From Accumulibacter sp. (GTDB taxonomy: Bacteria > Pseudomonadota > Gammaproteobacteria > Burkholderiales > Rhodocyclaceae): 8,000 bases of DNA. The first letter of the stretch is position 1; the number at the start of each line of letters is the position of its first letter. Below the pieces are notes generated by a model, which did no database searches, was not told where the DNA came from, and saw only the letters and a list, made by a program, of their open reading frames with translations. The stretch covers positions 1-8,000 of the forward strand of contig JAISDL010000045.1 of assembly GCA_031264825.1 (NCBI GenBank), read 5' to 3'. Shown one piece after another: positions 1 to 6,225 of the stretch. The position numbers and the translations under genes are program-made.

Positions 1-25
1 TGATTCACCGATCTCCGAGTTAGAG

Positions 26-41
26 GCACCAGGGGTGGTGC
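26..41. repeat. Perfect 6-bp hairpin (GCACCA/TGGTGC)
   Basis: GCACCA at 26-31 and TGGTGC at 36-41 are exact reverse complements around a GGGG loop. It lies just beyond the stop of a small minus-strand frame (59-142), where a transcript terminator could sit. Neither side has the T-run of a typical intrinsic terminator, so it may be a rho-dependent or repeat-derived stem, or chance. Confidence 0.35.
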
Positions 42-58
42 TTGGCCGAGGGGGCGGG

Positions 59-142
59 TTACAGGCATTTGCTCTTTGCGTAATTCATCGCGGCGTCATT
101 GTCGGCGATGATTTTTTGCGCCCAAATCCCGGGTTGTTTCAC
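59..142 (-). other. 27-codon minus-strand frame, possible gene remnant
   Basis: Read on the minus strand from a GTG at 142 to a TAA at 59-61, this frame encodes 27 residues with protein-like composition, including WAQKIIADNDAAMNYAKSK near its end. An in-frame TAG lies immediately upstream (149-151), so it cannot be the intact tail of a longer gene. It could be a broken 3' end of a gene interrupted by the repeat DNA beside it, or a small peptide gene. I do not recognise a family and see no ribosome binding site of note. Chance is quite possible at this length. Confidence 0.2.
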
Positions 143-145
143 ACT

Positions 146-223
146 AACCTATACCCCCCCATTCCGTCATTCATACGTATGCGGAATCGCTGGGGTTCGC
201 TACGCTCACCGCCAACCTATACC
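146..223. repeat. REP-like structured repeat bounded by direct repeats
   Basis: The 10-mer AACCTATACC occurs at 146-155 and again at 214-223. Between the copies lies nested dyad symmetry: ATTCCG (161-166) pairs with CGGAAT (182-187), the inner CATACGTATG (172-181) is a perfect palindrome, and CCCCA (157-161) can pair with TGGGG (191-195). The right part (191-214) resembles the extragenic repeats of many beta- and gammaproteobacteria, in which a GGGGTGCGCTACGC-type stem leads to CCAACCTA; this comparison is from memory. It is probably a decayed REP/BIME element or a small palindromic insertion with a target duplication. Confidence 0.45.
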
Positions 224-300
224 GCCTCTTCCCGATCGGTTTTCATCTGTCTCCTGTTTCCCGTCTCCTGATTCCTGTAGTCCCGCTCGTCCTTCCTGCG

Positions 301-306
301 TACAAT
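301..306 (+). promoter_or_regulatory. Candidate -10 box for the lipid operon
   Basis: TACAAT matches the sigma-70 -10 consensus at five of six positions and stands 54 bases before the chosen start of the first operon gene. The best-spaced -35 region (about 278-283, TAGTCC) is poor, so an activator might be needed, or the match is accidental. It is the only promoter-like element I see close to the operon. Confidence 0.3.
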
Positions 307-360
307 CGCGGGTACGCGCGCGTTCGCGCATATTTCCCGTTTTTTGTGCCCGTTTTGCCG

Positions 361-987
361 ATGATTTCGATCTACCAACTGAAACCCGCTTTTCAGAACC
401 TCTTGCGTCCGCTCGTGCGGACGCTCGTGGCGTGCGGCGTGAGCGCCAACGCGGTGACGCTCTTCGCGGGGGCGGTTTCGCTCCTTTTGGGCGGGGTGCT
501 TTACTTCACGGGCGAGGAGGCGCGTCGGCTTTTTCTGCTCGTTCCGATCTGGATGTTCCTGCGCATGGCGCTGAACGCCGTCGACGGCATGCTGGCGCGT
601 GAGTTCGGGCAAAAGACGCCCTTGGGCGCTTACCTCAATGAATTGTCGGACGTCGTCTCCGACGCCGCGCTTTATCTGCCTTTTGTATTCGTGCGACCCT
701 TCGGTTGGCCGGCCATCGGCGCTATCATCGTCCTGTCGGCGGTCTCCGAGATGGCGGGCGCGCTCGGCCCGATGATCGGTGCGCCGCGCCGGTACGACGG
801 CCCGATGGGGAAGAGCGACCGCGCCTTCGTCTTCGGCGCGCTCGGCTTGTGGGTGGGTCTCGGTCACGCGCTGCCGCACTGGGTCTTCTGGGGAGTCGGT
901 ATCGCTGTTCCGCTGTCGATCATGCTCAATATCATCAACCGCATCAGGAGCGGCGTCGCCGCTGTTTCGAAAGATAAAATAAAATGA
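361..987 (+). CDS. ynbA: CDP-alcohol phosphatidyltransferase family protein, YnbA-like
   Basis: A predicted 208-residue inner-membrane enzyme of the family that swaps CMP on a CDP-lipid for an alcohol head group. The signature stretch lies at residues 72-97: NAVDGMLAR (72-80), then G89, N93 and D97. It follows the spacing D-x2-DG-x2-AR-x8-G-x3-D-x3-D, but Asn replaces the first and third Asp; E. coli YnbA, as I recall it, shares this. Several hydrophobic segments follow (about 31-50, 57-70, 102-131, 156-170, 176-194). I chose ATG 361 because the N-terminus (MISIYQLKPAFQNLLRP) matches the start of E. coli YnbA; an in-frame GTG at 346 is possible. No clear ribosome binding site is seen. It is the first gene of the operon and its TGA overlaps the next ATG by four bases. 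The head-group substrate is unknown. Confidence 0.9.
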   Translation: MISIYQLKPAFQNLLRPLVRTLVACGVSANAVTLFAGAVSLLLGGVLYFTGEEARRLFLLVPIWMFLRMALNAVDGMLAREFGQKTPLGAYLNELSDVVSDAALYLPFVFVRPFGWPAIGAIIVLSAVSEMAGALGPMIGAPRRYDGPMGKSDRAFVFGALGLWVGLGHALPHWVFWGVGIAVPLSIMLNIINRIRSGVAAVSKDKIK

Positions 988-2732
988 CACGCATCGCTGA
1001 AGACTGCCGCTTTACCACCCACGACGGCGAATCGCTCTATTACCGCCGCTGGCCCGCGACTTCGAAAAACCGGCGTGGCGCGGTCCTGCTCTTCCACCGC
1101 GGGCACGAGCACAGCGGGCGCATCGCGCATCTCGTCGATGAATTGGATCTGCCGGACTTCGATTTCTACGCGTGGGACGCGCGCGGCCACGGACGTTCAC
1201 CCGGCTTGCGCGGCGACTCTCCGAGCATCGCCCACTCGGTGCGCGACATCGAGACCTTCGTCGAGCATTTGTGCGAAACGTGGAGATTGACCGAGCCTGA
1301 CATCGCCGTCGTCGCGCAGAGCGTCGGCGCGGTGCTCGTGAGCACCTGGGTGCACGACTACGCGCCGCGCATCCGCTGCCAGGTCCTCGCCTCGCCCGCG
1401 TTCAAGGTCAAACTTTACCTGCCTTTCGCACGGCTCGGCCTCAAGCTGTGGCGCGCGCTGCGCGGCAATTTCTTCGTCAACAGTTACGTCAAGTCCAAAT
1501 TTCTCACGCACGACCCGGCGCGGCAAGCCTCGTTCGACTTCGACCCGCTCGTGACGCGCGCCATCTCGGTCAATATCCTGCTCGGCCTGTACGAGGCCGG
1601 GGAGCGCGTCGTCGCCGACGCTGACGCGATCACCGTCCCGACGCAAGTCCTGATTTCCGGGGACGACTGGGTCGTGCATCATTGGCCGCAGCACGCTTTC
1701 TTCACCCGCCTGGGTACCGAGGTGAAGGAGAAGCACGTCTTCAAGGGTTTCTATCACGATACGCTCGGTGAAATGGAGCGCGGGGACGTCGTCGGCAAGG
1801 CGCGTGACTTCATCCTGCGCTGTTTCGACGCGCCGCTCGACCGCCCCGACCTGCGCGAAGAGCACCGGCGCGGCCACACCTTCGAAGAGGCCAAGAACCT
1901 TACGGTGGCTCTGCCGCCCTTGTCGCCGCGCGGCTTGTACTGGAGCGCGTACCGCTTCGGCGTGAAGCTGGCCGGCGGACTTTCGGACGGCGTCGCGCTC
2001 GGTCATCGTACCGGCTTCGACTCCGGCAGCACGCTCGACTACGTTTACCGTAACACCCCCGGCGGCGCGGGGCCGATCGGGCGCCTCGTCGACCGCATCT
2101 ACCTGAACGCGATCGGTTGGCGCGGAATCCGGCAGCGCAAGATCCACGTCGAGGAACTCTTGCGCGACGCGCTGGCGCGACTGAAAGCCGAAGGGCGCGA
2201 GGCGAGGCTCGTCGATATCGCCGCCGGACACGGCCGTTACGTGCTCGACGTGGTCGAGCGCGAACCGCGCCCGGACGCCGTGCTGTTGCGCGATTTCAGC
2301 GAACTGAACGTGCGCGAGGGTCAGACCCGGATCGAAGAACGCGGGCTTGCCGACATTGCCCGTTTCGAGAAAGGCGACGCGTTCGACCGTGAGAGTCTGG
2401 CGGCGATCACACCGCGCCCGACGCTCGGTGTCGTCTCCGGACTCTACGAACTTTTCCCCGACAACGACCAGGTCGCCGCGTCGCTCGCCGGCTTGCACGA
2501 CGCGATCGACGAGGGCGGCTATCTGGTCTATACCGGTCAGCCTTGGCACCCGCAGCTCGAAATGATCGCGCGCGCGCTGACGAGTCACCGCGAGGGGCAG
2601 CCCTGGATCATGCGGCGCCGCACGCAGGCGGAAATGGATCAGTTGGTGCGCGACGCCGGTTTCGAGAAGATCACGGAACGCATCGATGAATGGGGAATCT
2701 TCAGCGTTTCGCTCGCGCGCCGCGTTTCGTGA
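984..2732 (+). CDS. ynbC: Bifunctional alpha/beta hydrolase / SAM-dependent methyltransferase, YnbC-like
   Basis: A 582-residue fusion, close to the roughly 585 residues of E. coli YnbC. The N-terminal half (about 8-285) is an alpha/beta hydrolase of the monoacylglycerol-lipase-like (Hydrolase_4) type. It has an HRGHEHSGR loop (38-46), a YAWDARGHGRSPG strand-loop (62-74), nucleophile elbow AQSVG with Ser113, a likely acid at Asp227 or Asp228 (ISGDDWVV), and His258 (GFYHDTLGE). The C-terminal half (about 340-580) carries a class I methyltransferase fold, with SAM motif LVDIAAGHGRY at 409-419, a motif IV-like LYELFPDND (488-495) and a conserved tail GQPWIMRRRTQAEM (538-551). No signal peptide or membrane helix is evident, so it is probably cytoplasmic. 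It overlaps the upstream gene by ATGA. By context it should act on a lipid, a lysolipid or a head group, but the substrate of either domain is not known. Confidence 0.92.
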   Translation: MTRIAEDCRFTTHDGESLYYRRWPATSKNRRGAVLLFHRGHEHSGRIAHLVDELDLPDFDFYAWDARGHGRSPGLRGDSPSIAHSVRDIETFVEHLCETWRLTEPDIAVVAQSVGAVLVSTWVHDYAPRIRCQVLASPAFKVKLYLPFARLGLKLWRALRGNFFVNSYVKSKFLTHDPARQASFDFDPLVTRAISVNILLGLYEAGERVVADADAITVPTQVLISGDDWVVHHWPQHAFFTRLGTEVKEKHVFKGFYHDTLGEMERGDVVGKARDFILRCFDAPLDRPDLREEHRRGHTFEEAKNLTVALPPLSPRGLYWSAYRFGVKLAGGLSDGVALGHRTGFDSGSTLDYVYRNTPGGAGPIGRLVDRIYLNAIGWRGIRQRKIHVEELLRDALARLKAEGREARLVDIAAGHGRYVLDVVEREPRPDAVLLRDFSELNVREGQTRIEERGLADIARFEKGDAFDRESLAAITPRPTLGVVSGLYELFPDNDQVAASLAGLHDAIDEGGYLVYTGQPWHPQLEMIARALTSHREGQPWIMRRRTQAEMDQLVRDAGFEKITERIDEWGIFSVSLARRVS

Positions 2733-4093
2733 AGCCGCCGACAGCCCCCGCCGTGGAAACGCGCTGTTTGAGCGGTGCTTTCAAGCGCGGGGTGCTTTGG
2801 CTTCTCTTTCTCGGACCTTTCTTTTTTCTCAGCTACGGCTTTGCCAACCGGCAGTCCGCGCTGCGCGACGCCGCAACGGGCGTGGCGAGTTTTTACTATT
2901 CCTGGGAACGCGGCATTCCACTGTGGCCGTGGACGATTCTGCCGTACTGGTCGATCGATCTCCTCTACGGTTTCGCTTTTCTCTGCTGCCGAGACCGCGC
3001 GGAAACGAAGCGCCTCGGGTTGCGGCTCTTGAGCGCGCAGTTGATCTGCGTCGCGTGCTTTCTCGTCTGGCCCCTGCGTTTCGACTTCGAGCGTCCGCCG
3101 GTCGAGGGTCTTTCGGGAGCGCTCTTCACCGCGCTGGCGAGCTTCGACCTGCCTTACAACCAAGCGCCGTCGCTGCACATTACGTTGCTCGTCATCGTCT
3201 GGCGGCAGTTCGCCGGGGTCGCCTGCGCACCCGCCGTGCGCGGGCTGATCCACGCATGGGCGGTGCTGATCGCGCTCTCGGTGCTGACGACTTGGCAACA
3301 TCACTTCATCGACGTGCCGACCGGTCTCGCGGCGGGACTCGTGTGCCTCTGGCTCTGGCCCGACGAAGGGCGGTTGTGCCAAGCGAACGACCGCCGTTGG
3401 ACGCTCGCCTTCTCGTATTTCCTGGGGGCGGCGCTGTTTCTGGCCGTCGCGCTGTCGCTGGGCGGCGCTGCGACGCTCTGCGCCTGGCCGGCGCTCTCGC
3501 TGGCACTCGTGGCGTTCAACTACGCTTGGGCGGGCGCGGCGGGATTCCAGAAACACCGTGGGCGGCATTCGCTCGCCGCGCGCTGGCTCTTCCTGCCCTA
3601 CACGTGCGCCGCGTGGGTCAATTCGCGCCTGTGGACGCGAGGCTCCCCCGAACCCGACCGAATCTGCGACGGCGTGTGGCTGGGGCGGATGCCGACGGCG
3701 CGTGAATTCGAGACCTGGGCGAAAAAGCGCGGCGGCGACGTCGCCTTGTTCGACCTCTGCGCGGAACTGCCCGCGCCCGCGCTGCCCGTGGGCGCCGCCT
3801 ACGACTCTCTCCCCTGCCTCGACCTCGTTTCCGTGCCGACATCGGCACTCGCGAAAGCTGCAAGGCGTCTCGACGCGCTGCGTTCGACGCGCCGCGAAGT
3901 CTGGGTCGCCTGCGCGCTCGGCTACTCGCGCAGCGCCGCCGTCGTCGCGGCGTGGTTGCTGCAAACGGGTAGAGCCGCCGACGCTTCCCAGGCGCTCGCA
4001 TTGCTGCGAAAGGCGCGCCCACACGTCGCGCTCGGCGCGAAGAGCCTCGCGCGGCTCGAAGAATTCACGGGGACACCGCAATGCGCGTCATGA
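2729..4093 (+). CDS. ynbD: Membrane PAP2 phosphatase fused to dual-specificity phosphatase, YnbD-like
   Basis: A 454-residue membrane protein with two phosphatase domains. The N-terminal part has several hydrophobic segments (about 21-40, 71-87, 98-116, 148-164, 172-188, 197-210, 227-247, 252-271). It holds a PAP2 core of the inositol-phosphorylceramide-synthase/sphingomyelin-synthase style, with PSLH (147-150) and HHFIDV, where His191 and Asp195 give H-x3-D. The C-terminal part (about 310-445) is a dual-specificity phosphatase with CALGYSR (395-401), Cys395 as nucleophile, Arg401, and probable general acid Asp364 in CLDLVSVP; Ala replaces the usual His before the Cys. I prefer GTG 2729, which overlaps the upstream stop as GTGA like other junctions here; ATG 2690 would add 13 residues and also fits. 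It probably removes phosphate from a lipid phosphate made by the operon, which is an inference. Confidence 0.88.
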   Translation: MKPPTAPAVETRCLSGAFKRGVLWLLFLGPFFFLSYGFANRQSALRDAATGVASFYYSWERGIPLWPWTILPYWSIDLLYGFAFLCCRDRAETKRLGLRLLSAQLICVACFLVWPLRFDFERPPVEGLSGALFTALASFDLPYNQAPSLHITLLVIVWRQFAGVACAPAVRGLIHAWAVLIALSVLTTWQHHFIDVPTGLAAGLVCLWLWPDEGRLCQANDRRWTLAFSYFLGAALFLAVALSLGGAATLCAWPALSLALVAFNYAWAGAAGFQKHRGRHSLAARWLFLPYTCAAWVNSRLWTRGSPEPDRICDGVWLGRMPTAREFETWAKKRGGDVALFDLCAELPAPALPVGAAYDSLPCLDLVSVPTSALAKAARRLDALRSTRREVWVACALGYSRSAAVVAAWLLQTGRAADASQALALLRKARPHVALGAKSLARLEEFTGTPQCAS

Positions 4094-4557
4094 GCGAGAT
4101 CGCTTTGCCGCGCACCCCGTCGGCGCACGCTCTCGTCGGCGTCTCGCTGTGCGAAGCCGGGCGCGCGGTCGACGGCTGGAGCCGCGCGCTCTTTCTTGCC
4201 ACGATCCTGAGTGGGTTGCCGATTGCCTCGCCGTCGCCGAACTTTTTCGCGCTCGCGGCGGGCGTCGTTTTCGCCGGATTCGCGGCTTGCCACGCGCTGC
4301 GTCTCGCGTTCGACCGCCCGGTTTTCGCCGCGTGGGCGAATTGCGACGAAGACGCTTTGCCCGAAGCGCTGCGCGGTTTCGACGCCGTTTTGCCGCGCCG
4401 GCAAGGGGCCGCGCGCGGTGACGGCGACCTCCGCCTTCTGCCCGCGCGCGTCGCGGGCGTTCGGCGACGGCTCCTGTACCAAGCCGCCTGCCTCGGCGGA
4501 CAGGTGGCGTCGCTCGCCTTCGTGTGGTCGGAATACTTCTTGCGCGCCCATGCTTGA
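4081..4557 (+). CDS. Small membrane protein of unknown function in lipid operon
   Basis: I do not recognise a family. The 158-residue product has two hydrophobic stretches (about 35-49 and 53-73) forming a likely hairpin in the inner membrane. A more polar, Asp/Arg-rich middle (about 78-130, with DRPVFAAWA at 78-86) follows, then a final hydrophobic helix (about 132-152) ending YFLRAHA. ATG 4081 is preferred because GGGGA at 4069-4073 stands seven bases ahead; ATG 4090 would give the ATGA overlap seen elsewhere. It overlaps the phosphatase gene upstream and the acyltransferase gene downstream, so it is almost certainly co-translated with them. It may be an accessory subunit or scaffold for one of the membrane enzymes. 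Codon use matches the operon, so it is a real gene. Confidence 0.75.
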   Translation: MRVMSEIALPRTPSAHALVGVSLCEAGRAVDGWSRALFLATILSGLPIASPSPNFFALAAGVVFAGFAACHALRLAFDRPVFAAWANCDEDALPEALRGFDAVLPRRQGAARGDGDLRLLPARVAGVRRRLLYQAACLGGQVASLAFVWSEYFLRAHA

Positions 4558-5164
4558 AAAAATACTCTCCGTCGCGCTCTGCGGCCTGATCAAGACCCTG
4601 ACCGGCGCGCGTGCGCTCTGGCGCGATGCCGAGCCTTCGACGCGCGCGCGCGTGTATTTTGCCAACCATCGCAGCCACGGCGACTTTGTCCTCATCTGGT
4701 CCTCGCTCCCGTCGGCGCTGCGCGCGCGAACCCGACCCGTCGCGGGCGCGGATTACTGGCTGAGCGGCGGCGCGCGCCGATTTTTGATTGAGCGCGTCTT
4801 CCGCGGCGTGCTCATCAACCGCCCGGTCAAACGCCGGGACGACCCCATCGCCGCGATGCTCGCGCCGTTGGACGCCGGCGAATCGCTGATCGTATTCCCC
4901 GAAGGCACGCGCAATCAGGGGGACGGCGTCCTGCCGTTCAAGGCGGGCCTCCACCGTCTCGCCTGCGCGCGACCGGAAACCGAATTCGTCCCGGTCTGGG
5001 TCGAAAACCTCGGCCGCGCGCTCCCCAAGGGCGGCCTGATTCCGCTCCCGCTCCTGTGTTCGCTCACTTTCGGCGTGCCGCTCACGATACAGCCTGATGA
5101 AACACGCGCCGGGTTTCTGGCGCGCTGCCGCGATGCTCTGCTCGACCTGGAGCCTTCCGCGTGA
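4550..5164 (+). CDS. PlsC-type lysophospholipid acyltransferase
   Basis: A 204-residue acyltransferase of the 1-acylglycerol-3-phosphate acyltransferase family. Block I is NHRSHGDF with the H-x4-D pair His40/Asp45; block II is GVLINR (86-91); block III is FPEGTR (116-121), which binds the phosphate of the acceptor; block IV is FVPVWVENL (146-154). A hydrophobic N-terminal segment (about 3-18) would anchor it to the inner membrane. It is shorter than housekeeping PlsC (about 245 residues). The expected reaction is acyl transfer to lysophosphatidate or a related lysolipid, giving phosphatidate for the cytidylyltransferase encoded next. ATG 4550 overlaps the previous stop by eight bases; the frame is open further upstream, but that part does not resemble the family and would cover the preceding gene. 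Confidence 0.9.
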   Translation: MLEKILSVALCGLIKTLTGARALWRDAEPSTRARVYFANHRSHGDFVLIWSSLPSALRARTRPVAGADYWLSGGARRFLIERVFRGVLINRPVKRRDDPIAAMLAPLDAGESLIVFPEGTRNQGDGVLPFKAGLHRLACARPETEFVPVWVENLGRALPKGGLIPLPLLCSLTFGVPLTIQPDETRAGFLARCRDALLDLEPSA

Positions 5165-6114
5165 TGCTCGAAACCCTGAAACAAAACACGCTCGCGCTCG
5201 TATTTTCCGGCATCGCCTGCGCCTTGCTTCTCGCCAGCGCGGTGGGACTCGTTCTGCGCCTGCGCGCCTCCAAGAGAGAGGCGCACTCCACGATCGACAA
5301 CCTGAACGCGCGCATCAACGCCTGGTGGGCGATGATCCTGATCCTGGGCGGCGCGTTCTGGCTCGGCCCGACGGCGGTGATCCTGCTCTTCGCGTTCATC
5401 TCTTTTCAGGTTCTGCGCGAATTCATTTCCGTCACCTATACGCGGCGCGGCGACTACCGGGCGCTGCTGTGGTGCTTCTTTTTCTTTCTTCCGCTGCAAT
5501 ACGCGCTGATCGCCGTCGCCTGGTACGGATTGTTCACGATCCTGATCCCGGTTTACGCCTTTCTGCTCTTGCCGATCTCGTCCTCGCTCGGCGCGGACGC
5601 CACGCGATTCCTTGAGCGCGCCGCGAAGGTGCAATGGGCGTTGATGATCTGCGTCTATTGTCTCTCGCACGTGCCCGCGCTGCTCACCCTCGACATCCCC
5701 GGCTTCGCGGGGCGCAACGAGCAACTGATCGTCTTTCTGCTCCTTACCGTGCAGTCGAGCGACGTTTTCCAGTACGTCTGGGGCAAGCTCCTCGGCAGGC
5801 ACAAACTCGCGCCGGCGATTTCGCCGTCCAAAACGCTGGAGGGACTCGTCGGCGGCGTTTTGAGCGCGACCGCCGTGGGCGCGGCGATGTGGTGGATCAC
5901 GCCGTTTGCCTGGTGGCAGGCGGCGCTGATCGCGCTCGTCATCAACGTGCTCGGCTTTTTCGGCGGATTCGTACTCTCCGCGATCAAGCGCGACCGCGGC
6001 CTGAAGGATTGGGGGTCGATGATCGAAGGCCACGGCGGGATGCTCGACCGGATGGATTCGGTGAGTTTTTCCGCGCCGATCTTCTTCCATATCGTGCGTT
6101 ACTGGTGGGTGTAG
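5161..6114 (+). CDS. ynbB: Phosphatidate cytidylyltransferase family protein, YnbB-like
   Basis: A 317-residue polytopic membrane protein of the CdsA family, which makes CDP-diacylglycerol from phosphatidate and CTP. Hydrophobic segments lie at about 10-32, 53-88, 101-117, 123-140, 158-177, 187-199, 227-248 and 253-272. The CdsA signature is at 273-299: SAIKRDRGLKDWG, then EGHGGMLDRMD. Upstream lies the conserved SDVFQYVWGKLLGRHK (200-215) followed by SPSKTLEG (221-228). Residue 269, normally Asp before the signature (GD becomes GG), is Gly; Trp284 and Glu289 replace the commoner Ser/Phe and Pro. GTG 5161 overlaps the upstream stop as GTGA and has GGAG (5149-5152) eight bases ahead; ATG 5164 is one codon later. 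It is the last gene of the operon and would supply CDP-lipid to the YnbA-like transferase at the front. Confidence 0.9.
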   Translation: MMLETLKQNTLALVFSGIACALLLASAVGLVLRLRASKREAHSTIDNLNARINAWWAMILILGGAFWLGPTAVILLFAFISFQVLREFISVTYTRRGDYRALLWCFFFFLPLQYALIAVAWYGLFTILIPVYAFLLLPISSSLGADATRFLERAAKVQWALMICVYCLSHVPALLTLDIPGFAGRNEQLIVFLLLTVQSSDVFQYVWGKLLGRHKLAPAISPSKTLEGLVGGVLSATAVGAAMWWITPFAWWQAALIALVINVLGFFGGFVLSAIKRDRGLKDWGSMIEGHGGMLDRMDSVSFSAPIFFHIVRYWWV

Positions 6115-6201
6115 CACCGATCGCCGAAAAATGCCCGGACGCTCTTTGGCGCACAAGCGGCTTTCCGTAAAAATTTTGGTGCGTCATGTACGCCGATTTG
6201 A

Positions 6202-6212
6202 GGAATAATTCC
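6202..6212. promoter_or_regulatory. GGAATAATTCC dyad over a possible -10 box
   Basis: Five-base arms GGAAT and ATTCC are exact reverse complements around one A. The core AATAAT (6204-6209) matches the -10 consensus at five of six positions, and the -35 region at 17 bases (GCGTCA) is weak. It could be an operator overlapping the promoter of the nuclease gene that starts 38 bases downstream. Confidence 0.25.
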
Positions 6213-6225
6213 GTCTGTAACCCAG

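Larger units (their letters stand above)
1..360. other. Upstream intergenic region without a full gene
   Basis: I see no convincing complete gene here. The plus-strand open frames in this stretch are low-complexity and run into the lipid operon out of frame. What it does hold is listed separately: a GCACCA/TGGTGC hairpin near the left edge, a 27-codon minus-strand frame, a REP-like structured repeat between two AACCTATACC copies, and a TACAAT box before the operon. Positions 249-277 are a run of near-repeats (GTCTCCTG at 249-256 and 263-270, then TTCCTG at 272-277), which looks like degenerate repeat DNA. The stretch probably serves as the leader of the operon and as the tail of whatever lies to the left. 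Confidence 0.6.

Noticed and set aside
217..990. 257-residue minus-strand frame opposite the first operon gene
   Set aside because: Shadow of the CDP-alcohol transferase gene with no recognisable motif.
1197..2588. Long minus-strand open frame opposite the hydrolase-methyltransferase gene
   Set aside because: It is an antisense shadow in GC-rich coding DNA; the Arg/Asp/Val-rich product has no motifs, while the plus strand has clear catalytic motifs.
2639..4081. 480-residue minus-strand frame opposite the phosphatase gene
   Set aside because: Charged, low-complexity translation without domains; the plus-strand gene carries PAP2 and dual-specificity phosphatase motifs.
3558..4421. Plus-strand frame overlapping the phosphatase and small membrane protein genes
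   Set aside because: Arg/Ala/Ser-rich out-of-frame translation typical of GC-rich shadows.
4211..4549. N-terminal extension of the acyltransferase frame
   Set aside because: The extra residues are Arg/Ser-rich, do not resemble the family and lie wholly inside the preceding gene; ATG 4550 gives the normal family start.
4915..6156. 413-residue minus-strand frame opposite the acyltransferase end and the cytidylyltransferase
   Set aside because: Arg/Glu/Gln-rich shadow; the opposite strand holds the CdsA signature.
6115..6180. Intrinsic terminator after the lipid operon
   Set aside because: Only a three-base stem (CGG-CTTT-CCG) precedes the AAAAATTTT run, too weak to call.
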